DNA of 64,000 bases from Oscillospiraceae bacterium (GTDB lineage Bacteria > Bacillota > Clostridia > Oscillospirales > Oscillospiraceae). Each line of letters begins with the position of its first letter. Positions within the stretch are counted from its first letter, which is position 1. The notes under the pieces were generated by a model. The model was not told where the DNA came from. It did no database searches and worked only from the letters and a program-made list of their open reading frames with translations. The stretch spans positions 1 to 64,000 of the forward strand of contig JAAWSV010000001.1 of assembly GCA_022801715.1 (NCBI GenBank), read 5' to 3'. The position numbers and the translations under genes are program-made. Shown in pieces: positions 42,710 to 51,809 of this stretch.

Positions 42710-42814
42710 TATAGATTGATTACCATAAGTTTTCAAATGGACGCAAATTGGCAGGTATGCAATTGGCACAGTCCCTTTCCAACAAAAAAATCTGAAAAAA
42801 CAGGAGTTTTGCTA

Positions 42815-42843
42815 TTGACCTGAGGGGGAAAGAGGTCTACAAT
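42815..42843 (+). promoter_or_regulatory. ftsZ promoter
   Basis: TTGACC (42815-42820), 17 bases, TACAAT (42838-42843). The start of transcription would be about 42850, giving a leader of roughly 180 bases. No ftsA gene lies between. Confidence 0.87.
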
Positions 42844-43029
42844 AAAAACACTTGTATGCACTTTATATTGGGCGTCCTGCGTCCGATGATATACAAAGGA
42901 TGGTACCATCAAGATAAAGAGGACAGCACAGCCTTTTAGGGAGGAAATGCCCGAGAAGAAGCGCGTCGCCCTTGTCGTTTGATGGTATGTAACGGATACT
43001 AAGGATAGTGGACGGTAGGAGGAACTGTC

Positions 43030-44241
43030 ATGGGATTTGAACTGGTAACCGCGCCGGATACCGTGGTAAAGATCAAGGTGATCGGTGTCGGCGGCGGCGG
43101 CAATAATGTGGTCAACCGCATGGTGCGCGACGGGATGAAGGGCGTGGACTTTGTGGTGGTCAACACGGATAAACAGGCGCTGGACATGGCCACCGCATCT
43201 TATAAGATTCAGATCGGTGAGAAGCTGACCCACGGTCAGGGCGCCGGGTCCAACCCGGAGGTGGGCCGCAAGTCCGCTGAGGAGAGCCGCAACCAGCTGG
43301 CCAAGGCCTTGGAGGACACGGATATGGTGTTTATCACCGCCGGCATGGGCGGCGGCACCGGTACCGGCGCGGCCCCTATCGTGGCGGAAATCGCCAAGGA
43401 GCAGGGGATCCTCACTGTGGGCGTGGTGACCAAGCCCTTTGGCTTTGAGGGGCGCCGCCGGATGCAGCAGGCGGAGCAGGGAATCGAGGAGCTGCGTACA
43501 AAGGTGGACTCTCTGGTGATTATCCCCAATGAGCGGCTCAAGTACGCCTCGGACCAGAAGATTACTTTTGCCAATGCCTTTGAGATTGCTGATGATGTGC
43601 TGCGCCAAGCGGTGCAGTCCATTTCCGATCTGATCCGCCGTCCGGGCCTCATCAACTTGGACTTCGCCGACGTGAGCACTGTCATGCGGGACGCGGGCTT
43701 GGCCCACATGGGTGTGGGCCGGGCCGCCGGCAAGGGCAAGGCCGAGGAGGCTGCCCGTCTGGCCATCTCCAGCCCCCTGCTGGAGACCAGCATCGAGGGG
43801 GCTCGGGGCATCTTGGTCAACATTACCGCCTCTTTGGATATCGGCTTGGAGGAGGTGGAGCAGGCGGCCAACCTGATCAAGGACTATGTACATCCCGACG
43901 CGGCCACCATCTTTGGCGCAATCTTGGAGGAGTCCATGGACGACGAACTCCAAGTCACCGTTATTGCCACAGGCTTTGAGGAGAAGCAGGAGGAGCCGGC
44001 CCAGCAGCCTGTGGCCCCTGTTCAGCAGCGGATGCAGACCCAGCCGGCACAGGCTCCGGCGGCGGCCCCTGCGGCCTCCAAATCTGCGGAGATCCGCAGC
44101 GAGTTTGAGCGGCTCTTCGGAGAGCCCCTCTTCACCGGCGGCGGCTCTCGCGGCAGCGAGCCCAAGGGCGAGGAGCCGGCCAGGGCGGAGAAGGAAGATG
44201 ACCCCTTTGCGGATATCATTAAGATTTTTGACAACAAGTGA
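43030..44241 (+). CDS. ftsZ: Cell division GTPase FtsZ
   Basis: This 403-residue tubulin homologue forms the Z ring. The GTP-binding signature [12 protein letters not shown] is at residues 105-116; [24 protein letters not shown] and the T7-loop region NLDFADV are intact. A Q/P-rich linker (about 325-350) leads to a variable tail. GTAGGAGG precedes the ATG. It is transcribed from its own promoter. Confidence 0.97.
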   Translation: MGFELVTAPDTVVKIKVIGVGGGGNNVVNRMVRDGMKGVDFVVVNTDKQALDMATASYKIQIGEKLTHGQGAGSNPEVGRKSAEESRNQLAKALEDTDMVFITAGMGGGTGTGAAPIVAEIAKEQGILTVGVVTKPFGFEGRRRMQQAEQGIEELRTKVDSLVIIPNERLKYASDQKITFANAFEIADDVLRQAVQSISDLIRRPGLINLDFADVSTVMRDAGLAHMGVGRAAGKGKAEEAARLAISSPLLETSIEGARGILVNITASLDIGLEEVEQAANLIKDYVHPDAATIFGAILEESMDDELQVTVIATGFEEKQEEPAQQPVAPVQQRMQTQPAQAPAAAPAASKSAEIRSEFERLFGEPLFTGGGSRGSEPKGEEPARAEKEDDPFADIIKIFDNK

Positions 44242-44261
44242 GCTTGATTTTTTAAGGATAG

Positions 44262-44290
44262 TGGAGGTGCGAAAGCACCTCCATACCTTT
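44262..44290 (+). terminator. ftsZ terminator
   Basis: TGGAGGTGC (44262-44270), loop GAAA, GCACCTCCA (44275-44283), then TACCTTTTTATA. Confidence 0.82.
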
Positions 44291-44449
44291 TTATACGCCG
44301 TGCTGGCGCGGAATAGGACGGGGGCTTCGCCTCCCGGCACCAACAAAGCTCGGCATGCCGCAAAAATTCGCTGCTGTGTAGAAAAGATCGCCATGCGCTT
44401 TGGTGATGGTTCTGGGGGACAGTATGTAAAGACGGTACCGTTTGTATAC

Positions 44450-44497
44450 AAAAAGAGACTGTTCTGCATCCTTTTGGATGTAGAACAGTCTCTTTTT
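44450..44497. terminator. Long bidirectional terminator
   Basis: A 22-bp stem (44450-44471 with 44476-44497, one G-T pair, loop TTTT) with an A-run on the left and T-run on the right. It separates ftsZ from the convergent HD gene, 34 bases from the latter's stop. The rest of 44291-44530 holds nothing I can identify. Confidence 0.9.
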
Positions 44498-44530
44498 TGC
44501 AGATACTATTTTGTAAAAACTGTTGTTCAA

Positions 44531-45148
44531 TTACACCTGTCTGTGGGTGGTCTCGCATAGGAGGGGAGCGGCAAGGAGCTGGCCCTTTGCAGCGTTTTTT
44601 GCCGCTGCGATGGCGAAGCCTGTCTCCAGACGTCGCTCATAGCGCTCGTAGAGGGCCATTACCGGGCGGCGGAAGGTCTCCATCAGGCTGCAATACTTGT
44701 CAAACCAGACCACCACATAGGCCTCCTTGTACTTGGGGGGCGTTAGGGTCAGAGGCCACATGTGGCGCAGGATGATGTTTCGCTCCATCTCGCACAGGGA
44801 GAAGGCCTTCTCTGCGTTTTGCAGGGCTGTCAAAGGGTGCTGGAAACCGTGAAGCCGCTCACCCTTCTGGCGGCGGTGAAAGTGCCAATCGTAGAGGAAC
44901 AGGTCGTGCAGCAGACCGGCCCGGGCGGCACAGCGGGCGTTGAGCCCGTGATCCCGGCAGAAGAGATAGCTCAGGTAGGATACGTTGACACAGTGCTCCA
45001 TACAGGTGGTGTCCCCGTGCTGAATATAGCCCTTCATCCGGGACACCACAGGGGTCTCCAGAATGTCTTGGGTCAGGGACAGATAGGCGGGATCGTCGGG
45101 TACGGCGATGGTGTTGACGCTGACGCGGCTACGACGGATCACAGACAT
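44531..45148 (-). CDS. HD-domain protein, probable phosphohydrolase
   Basis: This 205-residue protein has HD-type metal motifs: EHCVNVSYLSYLF, ARAGLLHDLFLYDW (the HD pair) and a later HPLTALQNA and RHMWPL that may add ligands. Such proteins hydrolyse nucleotides or phosphate esters; the substrate is unknown. The start at 45148 follows GAGAGGAG closely; the gene overlaps the upstream membrane-protein gene by 20 bases. Confidence 0.87.
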   Translation of the reverse strand: MSVIRRSRVSVNTIAVPDDPAYLSLTQDILETPVVSRMKGYIQHGDTTCMEHCVNVSYLSYLFCRDHGLNARCAARAGLLHDLFLYDWHFHRRQKGERLHGFQHPLTALQNAEKAFSLCEMERNIILRHMWPLTLTPPKYKEAYVVVWFDKYCSLMETFRRPVMALYERYERRLETGFAIAAAKNAAKGQLLAAPLLCETTHRQV

Positions 45149-45710
45149 GCTCCTCTCTGTTGTCGTGGGCCTTATGCAGTGCGGTGCGGGCCGAGCAGAT
45201 AAAGTCCACAAGATAGGCTAAAAACAAAATAATTGCCAAGGTGGAGGCCGAACGGTGGTCCAAGCGGGTGACTACACCAAAGATCAGCGGGTGAATCACG
45301 GCGAAGATCAGTACAGCGATTAGTCCCCAGCCGATGGTGCTCTCCAAGCAGAGAATACCTTGGTAGTTGAAGCGCTTGTTGGAGTAGTCCCACCAGAGCT
45401 GACCAAAGAGCCGGAGCATCAGCCGACCGGTGAGGTATTCAAAAGCCGTGGCCAGCAGGGCGCCGGACACGTAGATCAGCAGATAACTGTTGGTCATGGG
45501 CCGCAGCAGAGCGTAGCCCGCCATAGCGCCGAAACCGTAAATAATGCAGAGGGGCAGATGCACGAACCCCCGATTCTCCCACACGCCCTTCTCACGCCGG
45601 ATCACAATGCACTCCATTACCCAGCCGCAGAAGCTGTAGAGAAAAAAGGCATTGACCGCGTCGGCGTATGTATAGGCCCCGTCGTACAGGATGTGGTCGA
45701 TACCGAACAT
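45129..45710 (-). CDS. CmpB-type (ABC transporter type IV) membrane protein
   Basis: The 193-residue protein has about five transmembrane helices and the family start FFLYSFCGWVMECIV and RGFVHLPLCIIYGFGA, WDYSNKRFNYQGILCLE. The family is named a putative ABC transporter (CmpB) but lacks ATPase motifs; its function is unknown. GGGAGGTTTTC precedes the ATG at 45710. It forms a two-gene unit with the HD gene. Confidence 0.88.
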   Translation of the reverse strand: MFGIDHILYDGAYTYADAVNAFFLYSFCGWVMECIVIRREKGVWENRGFVHLPLCIIYGFGAMAGYALLRPMTNSYLLIYVSGALLATAFEYLTGRLMLRLFGQLWWDYSNKRFNYQGILCLESTIGWGLIAVLIFAVIHPLIFGVVTRLDHRSASTLAIILFLAYLVDFICSARTALHKAHDNREEHVCDPS

Positions 45711-45796
45711 GAAAACCTCCCTTTCTTTTAGACTCCCCCAAAGAGGAGGAAACCATCCGTTACCCGGCTGATTTCCCCCACTTGGCTGATAGTTGC

Positions 45797-45825
45797 ATTA
45801 TACCCCATTTTATTTCCCGGCGCAA
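45797..45825 (-). promoter_or_regulatory. Promoter of the CmpB-HD operon
   Basis: Minus strand TTGCGC (45820-45825), 17 bases, consensus TATAAT (45797-45802). It is about 90 bases upstream of the first start codon. Confidence 0.8.
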
Positions 45826-46214
45826 GCCCTTTTCCCGTGATAAACCTGTGAGAACGGCCTAAGAATCCCTTAAGATTTCTTTAAGGCGGAAATTTTTAGA
45901 AAATTTCACCATTTGACTGGAAAAAACAGAGATTTGCTTGGAAAAACCGGGGACTGAGGGCAGGAACTCCTTTGGCAGTCCCTCGCCGCCGCCGTAAGCA
46001 GGGGTTTTACCGGCTTCTTCCATCCATTCTCCCCTGATTTTAGAAGGGGACACAACGCTTTTTTTCTCGAAAAAGGGAGAGAGTAGGACCTGTACCCGCA
46101 GCCGAAGGGCGTCGGCGGCGGGTGCAGAATGCGGCAGAGCTGCCGGGGCGCGCCGGCGGCAAAGGCGTGAGGCAGGAAAAACGCAAAAGAGCGAGGAAAG
46201 GGGCGATTGAATGG
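45826..46214. other. Gap between cmpB-type promoter and spoIVB
   Basis: About 390 bases without a convincing gene. It holds small stem-loops, for example CCTTAA/TTAAGG (45868-45886) and GGGACTG/CAGTCCC (45950-45982), weaker than those of the arrays. The spoIVB promoter should be here and would be read by a sporulation sigma factor; I could not place it. Confidence 0.5.
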
Positions 46215-47306
46215 ATGAAATCACAGGAGCATTTGGACAAGACGCACCGCTTTCACCACCAAGTCCTCAGTGTGCTCATGGCGCTGACACTTTTCGGCAG
46301 CGTTAGTGTCTGGGCCGCGCCGGAGACCCAGCCGGCAATTCGGGTGGAGGCCCTGCCGGAGCGGCTGATCCCTGTGGGACACACGGTGGGGATCAAGCTG
46401 TTCTCCCAAGGGATTTTGGTGGTGGGACTCAGTGAGGTGGAGGGTGCCGCCGGCCGGTGCGCGCCGGCCAGAGAGTGCGGACTCCGTGTGGGCGATCTGA
46501 TTGTCTCAGCCGGTGGGGAGGAGCTGGAGAGCACAGAGCAGTTCCAGTCGGTGGTGGCGCGGAGCAATGGCAATCCGGTGGCCCTGTCTGTCCGCCGGGA
46601 GGGCCGCGCACTGGAGCTTCAGGCGGAGCCGGCCCAAGGGGGCGACGGCGTGGCCCGCTTGGGCGCTTGGGTCCGGGACAGTTTAGCGGGTATCGGCACA
46701 ATGACCTTCTATGACCCGGAGACGGGGGCCTTTGGCGCTTTAGGTCACGGGATCAACGACACAGACACCAATCTATTGATGCCCTTGGACGTGGGCGCTG
46801 TGATGTATGCCCGGGTCAAGGCGGTGAAGCCGGGCGAGGCGGGGAGCCCCGGTGAGCTGCGAGGGGACTTCGACCTGCAGCAGGACTTGGGTGCCCTCTA
46901 CGCCAACACCGCCCGTGGGGTCTTTGGCACCATGGAGGAGACATCCATGGTGAAAAGTCAAGAGGCTCTGCCTGTGGCAAAGCCCGAGGAGATCAGAAGG
47001 GGGCCGGCGGAGATCTTAGCCAATGTCAGCGGCGACACGGTGGAGCGGTATAAGGTGGAGATAGAGAGAATCTGTGCCCCCAACAGTCCCAGCCAGAATA
47101 TGGTCGTCCACATTACAGACCCGCGTCTGCTCTCGGCCACCGGCGGCATTGTTCAGGGTATGAGCGGCAGCCCCATTGTACAGGGCGGCAAGCTGATTGG
47201 CGCGGTAACGCATGTGATGGTGGGGGATCCTACTCGGGGCTACGGTATTTTTATTACCAATATGCTTCAGGATGGGTATAGTATAACGTCTAAGAAAGCG
47301 TCTTAA
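46215..47306 (+). CDS. spoIVB: SpoIVB peptidase
   Basis: This 363-residue serine protease (S55) is secreted into the space between mother cell and forespore and triggers pro-sigma-K processing. It has an N-terminal signal or anchor helix (about 17-36), a PDZ domain (CGLRVGDLIVSAGGEEL, about 95-150) and a protease domain with GALGHGINDTDT and the catalytic serine in GMSGSPIVQGGKLIGAVTHV. ATG 46215 is used; AAAGGGG is upstream. spo0A follows, the conserved spoIVB-spo0A pair. Confidence 0.93.
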   Translation: MKSQEHLDKTHRFHHQVLSVLMALTLFGSVSVWAAPETQPAIRVEALPERLIPVGHTVGIKLFSQGILVVGLSEVEGAAGRCAPARECGLRVGDLIVSAGGEELESTEQFQSVVARSNGNPVALSVRREGRALELQAEPAQGGDGVARLGAWVRDSLAGIGTMTFYDPETGAFGALGHGINDTDTNLLMPLDVGAVMYARVKAVKPGEAGSPGELRGDFDLQQDLGALYANTARGVFGTMEETSMVKSQEALPVAKPEEIRRGPAEILANVSGDTVERYKVEIERICAPNSPSQNMVVHITDPRLLSATGGIVQGMSGSPIVQGGKLIGAVTHVMVGDPTRGYGIFITNMLQDGYSITSKKAS

Positions 47307-47404
47307 TTCGACAGAATTCGACAATAATTTTTAAAAAGTATGCTTTGAGAAAAATTAGTCGAAATTTTATCGAAAATTTTACGGATTTGTGACGCAATTC
47401 GACT
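47307..47404 (+). promoter_or_regulatory. Cluster of 0A boxes before spo0A
   Basis: The 0A box (TGTCGAA, here as its complement TTCGACA) occurs exactly at 47307-47313 and 47317-47323, one turn apart. Single-mismatch forms are at 47357-47363 (AGTCGAA), 47370-47376 (ATCGAA type) and 47398-47404 (TTCGACT). Spo0A binds such sites, so spo0A is likely autoregulated. The first box overlaps the spoIVB stop region. Confidence 0.78.
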
Positions 47405-47456
47405 TGAAAATTCTGTCCAATTGTGTTATTTTATCAGTAAGGTCATATAAAGAGTT

Positions 47457-47462
47457 TATAAT
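47457..47462 (+). promoter_or_regulatory. Candidate spo0A -10 box
   Basis: TATAAT lies 67 bases before the spo0A start. No good -35 stands 16-18 bases upstream, which fits an activated promoter. TTGTGT (47421-47426) with CATATA 17 bases on is a weaker alternative. Confidence 0.45.
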
Positions 47463-47528
47463 TAGTCTAAACTTGTATGGCCAATAAAGAGAGGCCAAAT
47501 CTGTGAAATTATGAGAGGGCTTTGAAAC

Positions 47529-48281
47529 ATGGAGAAGAGGAGAACTGTAGTATTGGCGGATGCCAATGAGGAGTACCGGGCACTGCTGGCGGAGGCCATA
47601 GAGAAGACCGGGGAGTTCCATGTGGTTGGGATTGCCGCGGACGGGGTGGAGACCCTGCGGTCCGTGGAACAGGAAAAGCCGGATTTTTTGCTGATTGACC
47701 TGATCCTGCCCCACATGGATGGTCTGAGCGTGTTGTCCAAGCTGAAAAAACAGGAGGAGGGCGGACCGACCGTCATTGCCCTGTCCTCCTTCTGCAGCCA
47801 GCAGACTGTGGCCGCAGCAGGGGCGCTGGGAGCGGCGGCTTTTATGGTCAAGCCCTGCACGGACGAGGCCATCCTGGAGAATATGCGCCTGCTCCAAGGA
47901 AGCAGAGAGGAGGAACTCCACACCCCTGGCTTGGAGAATCTGGTGACCTCCATCATCCACGAGGTGGGCGTCCCGGCCCATATCAAGGGCTATCAGTACG
48001 TTCGGGAGGCCATCATGATCTCGGTGGAGGACATGGATGTGATCAACTCCGTGACCAAGGTCCTGTATCCCGAGGTAGCCAAGCGGTTCGGCACCACGCC
48101 CTCCCGGGTGGAGCGCGCCATCCGCCATGCCATCGAGGTGGCGTGGGATCGGGGTGATTTAGAGACGCTGCAAAAATTCTTTGGTTATACGGTATCCAAC
48201 GCAAAGGGGAAACCCACCAACAGCGAATTTATTGCCATGATCAGCGACAGGATTCGCCTTCAACTGAAGGCAAAGCGTTAA
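47529..48281 (+). CDS. spo0A: Sporulation master regulator Spo0A
   Basis: This 250-residue response regulator has a receiver domain with the phospho-acceptor Asp57 in [15 protein letters not shown] and a C-terminal DNA-binding domain (about 130-250) with the recognition region [21 protein letters not shown]. Phosphorylated Spo0A binds 0A boxes and starts sporulation. GAGAGGG precedes the ATG. Five boxes or near-boxes lie just upstream. Confidence 0.97.
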   Translation: MEKRRTVVLADANEEYRALLAEAIEKTGEFHVVGIAADGVETLRSVEQEKPDFLLIDLILPHMDGLSVLSKLKKQEEGGPTVIALSSFCSQQTVAAAGALGAAAFMVKPCTDEAILENMRLLQGSREEELHTPGLENLVTSIIHEVGVPAHIKGYQYVREAIMISVEDMDVINSVTKVLYPEVAKRFGTTPSRVERAIRHAIEVAWDRGDLETLQKFFGYTVSNAKGKPTNSEFIAMISDRIRLQLKAKR

Positions 48282-48289
48282 AAAAAGAA

Positions 48290-48332
48290 GAGGGCGCAGT
48301 ATCCTAAATCGGGATACTGCGCCCTCTCTCTG
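48290..48332 (+). terminator. spo0A terminator
   Basis: A perfect 15-bp stem (48290-48304 with 48312-48326, loop TAAATCG) after an A-run. On the plus strand it is followed by TCTCTGT. Confidence 0.85.
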
Positions 48333-48386
48333 TACAGACCTCCGCAAAAACGCCGTCTATCGTAAGACAGACGGCGCTCCAGATCC

Positions 48387-49079
48387 TCACAGAAATGTAC
48401 AAAACAAAATTGGCAGAAACATGGCGGGCAGGTAGTTCATCAGCGGCAGATGCTTGATATCCAGAAGATCCAAGGACAGCCCAAAGAGAAGCAGAGAGCC
48501 CACTGTGTTCATCTCCGCAATCACCGCGTCCCCCAGATAGGGTTTAGCCACCGAGGCCAGCAGGGCGATGCCTCCTTGGTAGAACAGAACGGGTACCGAG
48601 GAGAAAAGCACCCCCATCCCCAGGGAGGAGGCGAAGATCAGCGCCGCGATGGTGTCCATGGTGGCCTTAGCATAGAGGATGCTGTGCTGCTGCAAAAGCC
48701 CCGACTCCAAGGAGCCGGTGATGGTCATGGTGCCCACACAGAAGAGCAGGGTGGCGGAGAGGAAGCCTTGGGCAAAGCTGCCGCCGCTCTTGGAGAGCTT
48801 TCGCTCCAAGACCTCACCCAGCCGCTTGAGTTTGCCGTCTAAGTCCAGCCACTCCCCAATGATAGCCCCCAGAACCATGGAGAGAATGGTCACCAGCGTC
48901 TTGCTGCCGTCTAAGAGGTGGCTGAAGGCGATATAAACGGTGCACAGGCCGATGCCCTTCATCACCAGCGCACTGTACCGCTCTGGAATGCCCCGGTGCA
49001 TCAGCTTGTGGAGGGCCAGCCCCACGCCGCCGCCTGCCAGTACGCCGGCGGCATTGACAAGTGTTCCTGTCAAAATCAT
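48387..49079 (-). CDS. DUF554 membrane protein
   Basis: This 230-residue protein has about seven hydrophobic helices and the family start MILTGTLVNAAGVLAGGGVG, with GAIIGEWLDLD and SPVLFYQGG-like FYQGGIALLA. DUF554 (YdfK-like) proteins are putative transporters of unknown substrate. It overlaps tcdA by four bases (ATGA) and is the second gene of that operon. Confidence 0.9.
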   Translation of the reverse strand: MILTGTLVNAAGVLAGGGVGLALHKLMHRGIPERYSALVMKGIGLCTVYIAFSHLLDGSKTLVTILSMVLGAIIGEWLDLDGKLKRLGEVLERKLSKSGGSFAQGFLSATLLFCVGTMTITGSLESGLLQQHSILYAKATMDTIAALIFASSLGMGVLFSSVPVLFYQGGIALLASVAKPYLGDAVIAEMNTVGSLLLFGLSLDLLDIKHLPLMNYLPAMFLPILFCTFL

Positions 49080-49807
49080 ATCGATTCCTCCTTAGGAAGT
49101 GAATGGGAGATCAGATCTGTCACAATGGCGCTCCCCATCAGAAGCCCCGCCACTGAGGGGACCCAAGGCACGCTGGCGGGTACACTGCGCCGTCCCGGCG
49201 GCGGGGCCTCCAAGGCCAGTGTAGAGGCGGGTTCCTCGCTGCTGTAGACCACCTTCAGGTGCTCCACCCCCCGCCGGCGCAGCTCCCGGCGCATCACGCG
49301 GGCCAAGGGACAGCCCTTGGTCTGGGACAGGTCGGTGATCTCCAGACGGGAGGGGTCCAGCTTGTTGCCCGTACCTAAGGCGGAGAGGATGGGGATCTGC
49401 CGCTCCCGGGCGGTGAGAATCAGGTCAATCTTACAGGATACCAGATCAATACAGTCCGCCGCGTAGTCATAGCTGGCCCAGAACGCCTCCCGGTGTTCCG
49501 CGTCGTAGTGCCCGGTGACGGGGTGGACCTGACAGTCCGGGTTGATGTCCTGGACGCGCTCTGCCAGAACCTCCGCCTTACTGCGGCCCAAGGTGGAGCA
49601 GAGTGCCCCCAGCTGGCGGTTCAGGTTGCTCTCACCGTAGGTATCCCGGTCCACCAAGGTCAATTCTCCCACCCCGGCCCGGGCCAGACACTCCACAACG
49701 TAGCTGCCTACGCCCCCCAAGCCGAACACACACACATGGGCGGCGGCCAGCCGCTCCATAGCCGCGGGGCCAAGAATCATCTCATTTCGCAAAAAACGCT
49801 CACTCAT
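49076..49807 (-). CDS. tcdA: tRNA threonylcarbamoyladenosine dehydratase TcdA
   Basis: This 243-residue E1-like enzyme cyclises t6A to ct6A in tRNA using ATP. It has VFGLGGVGSYVVECLARAGVG, the DRDTYGESNLNRQ adenylation segment, DCIDLVSCKIDLI, and ARVMRRELRRRGV. Together with trmO at 2909 the window carries two t6A-modifying enzymes. The ATG at 49807 begins MSERFLRNEMILG, as usual. Confidence 0.93.
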   Translation of the reverse strand: MSERFLRNEMILGPAAMERLAAAHVCVFGLGGVGSYVVECLARAGVGELTLVDRDTYGESNLNRQLGALCSTLGRSKAEVLAERVQDINPDCQVHPVTGHYDAEHREAFWASYDYAADCIDLVSCKIDLILTARERQIPILSALGTGNKLDPSRLEITDLSQTKGCPLARVMRRELRRRGVEHLKVVYSSEEPASTLALEAPPPGRRSVPASVPWVPSVAGLLMGSAIVTDLISHSLPKEESI

Positions 49808-49914
49808 AACGGCCTCCAGAGCCTCCCCGTGCCCGGATGGATAGGGGAGAGGTTAATCGGACGGAGAGGGCGGCAGAACGGGGCCGCTCACCGTCCATGC
49901 TGACAACACAGAAA

Positions 49915-49942
49915 GAGCCGGTCCCTAAGCCGGGACCGGCTC
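49915..49942 (-). terminator. Terminator of the PrsA-like gene
   Basis: An 11-bp stem (49915-49925 with 49932-49942) followed on the minus strand by TTTCTGTG; 38 bases after the stop. Confidence 0.78.
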
Positions 49943-49979
49943 AAGCGGTTAAAGTTTCGATACGGGGATGAGAGGACTC

Positions 49980-51551
49980 TTACTGGCCCACATAGCCCAT
50001 GCCCTTGTCGTTAAGAGCAGCTTCGCCTACGTTCTCTATCAGGGCATCATACCACGCGGTATAGTCCTCGGTGCGCAGGCTGGCCTCGGCATTCATATAC
50101 CACTGGGGCTGGTTGTCCGCCACGTAGTACATCAGGTGGTAACCGTAGTCGGTCTTGACGATGTCGTTGTCCCCCGGCTTCCGGGCGCTGTCGAAGATCC
50201 AGTCGTTGAAGGTCTCCACCATCCGGCCCTGATAGACGCCGGTGTAGATGCCGCCCTGCTGGGCGTTGCTGTCCTGGGAGTTGTCCCGGGCCAGCTGGGC
50301 GAAGCCCTCCTCGGTGCCGTCCCAAGAGGCCAGAAGCTCCTCCGCCTTGGCCTTGACCAGCTTGTCGATCTCCTCGTCAGAGGTCCCCTCCGGGATAGTA
50401 TCGGTGAGGTTGTCCTTGGTGATCAGCACGTGGCGCACATCCACGGTCTTGGTCTCGTCCAAATAGCGGCGGTCAAAGACCACCACATACCAAGTGCTGG
50501 TGGAGTCGCTGTCCATCATGGTGGCGTCGCCGGCCTTGCGGCCCTCCTCGAAGCACCAGTTGATATAGGCCAAGGTGCCGTTGGCGCCCTTGTCCACCTT
50601 GGTGTAGGTGACGTTGTCGTACTTCTTGGCCTCGCTCTCCAGATCCGCGCCGGCGTTGTAAGCGTCCAAGATGGCCTTCGCGGTCTCCTCGGCGGCGCTC
50701 ATGGCGGCGGCTTTCTCCTCGTCGGTGGCCTCGATGGCGTTGCCGTCGGCGTCCTTCTGCTCCTCGGGAGCGCCGTCCACGCTGACTAAGCGGTAGGCCA
50801 CGCTGTCATAGCTGGAGGGTACCGTATTGTAGACCTCTCTCACCTGCTCCTCGGTGTAGGTGAGAGATTCGTTGTGATAGGAGGCAAAGGCGGTGGCCAG
50901 TGTGTAGTCCTTCAGGTTGGACTCAAAGGTGCTCTTGGGCATGTGGCCCTTGGCCAGATAGCCGCCGTACATGCTGTCCAAATAATTGCCGTAGGAGGTG
51001 CCGTTGGCGGTGGCCGCGTCCTTCACCCCTTGGATGCTCTCCTCCAGTGCGGCGGTGTCCTCGGCGGAGAGGGTGAAGCCCTCCTCCTTGGCGGCGGCGG
51101 TGGCGGCGGTGACAAAGCGCAGAGTCTCTACCGCCTGCTCCTTAAAGTACTCGTCCCAAGTCTGGGCGTCCTCCTCGGTGGAGTTGAAGGCCTTCTGCTC
51201 CGACAGAGGGAGGCCGGGGTTCAGACCCACGTAGCTCAGGCCGCTGCTGCCCAGCTGACTGACCACATTGGTGTAGAAGCTGTTCAGGGACTCATAGTAG
51301 TAGAAGGCCACATCCTCGGCGTTGTAGGAGACGCCGTCGATAGTGACCGCGTTGGTCTTGCGCTCAATGATGCCGCTGTTGTAGACCAGCAGGGCCACCG
51401 TGACCGCCACAAACAACACGCCGATGACGGAGTAGAGGATGGTGCTCTTTCGCTCCGCCGCCTTCCTCTGGGCGTCCTGGACTGCCTTCTTGTCAACGCC
51501 GCCGGAGGCGAGAAATTCCTGACGCTTTTTGCGCTCTCTGGATGCACTCAT
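49980..51551 (-). CDS. Membrane-anchored peptidyl-prolyl isomerase (PrsA/SurA-like)
   Basis: The 523-residue protein has a basic cytoplasmic start, one membrane helix (about 38-60), a SurA N-like chaperone region (VTIDGVSYNAEDVAFYY), and near the C-terminus a parvulin domain: VRHVLITKDN, ELLASWDGTEEGFAQLARDNSQD and GGIYTGVYQGRMVETF. It should assist folding of secreted proteins. The anchor is a helix rather than a lipoprotein cysteine. The ATG at 51551 is preferred to TTG 51572; AAAGGAATAAG lies upstream. Confidence 0.87.
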   Translation of the reverse strand: MSASRERKKRQEFLASGGVDKKAVQDAQRKAAERKSTILYSVIGVLFVAVTVALLVYNSGIIERKTNAVTIDGVSYNAEDVAFYYYESLNSFYTNVVSQLGSSGLSYVGLNPGLPLSEQKAFNSTEEDAQTWDEYFKEQAVETLRFVTAATAAAKEEGFTLSAEDTAALEESIQGVKDAATANGTSYGNYLDSMYGGYLAKGHMPKSTFESNLKDYTLATAFASYHNESLTYTEEQVREVYNTVPSSYDSVAYRLVSVDGAPEEQKDADGNAIEATDEEKAAAMSAAEETAKAILDAYNAGADLESEAKKYDNVTYTKVDKGANGTLAYINWCFEEGRKAGDATMMDSDSTSTWYVVVFDRRYLDETKTVDVRHVLITKDNLTDTIPEGTSDEEIDKLVKAKAEELLASWDGTEEGFAQLARDNSQDSNAQQGGIYTGVYQGRMVETFNDWIFDSARKPGDNDIVKTDYGYHLMYYVADNQPQWYMNAEASLRTEDYTAWYDALIENVGEAALNDKGMGYVGQ

Positions 51552-51646
51552 GATATTTCTTATTCCTTTCAAAGTGAACTATGGACGCAGAGCATTTTAC
51601 CCGCTCCGCGGCGGGAAATGGGCGCGTCTCTCCAAAACACCATAAC

Positions 51647-51675
51647 AGTATAGCGTATTATGTGAGAAACTGCAA
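51647..51675 (-). promoter_or_regulatory. Promoter of the PrsA-like gene
   Basis: Minus strand TTGCAG (51670-51675), 17 bases, TATACT (51647-51652). Confidence 0.8.
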
Positions 51676-51771
51676 GAAAAAACTTGTTGAAAAAGTGTAA
51701 ATTTGTGTAGGAGGTAGTCGCCGCGCCGTTTACAGCTTTTTGATGAACCGCCGTTCAACCGGTTCAGCCCC

Positions 51772-51806
51772 AAAAAACGGAGCCGCCCTGTAAAGGACGG
51801 CTCCGT
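51772..51806 (-). terminator. Terminator of the class A PBP gene
   Basis: A 13-bp stem (51777-51789 with 51794-51806, one mismatch, loop GTAA) followed on the minus strand by TTTTTGGGG. It starts four bases after the stop. Confidence 0.82.
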
Positions 51807-51809
51807 CTC

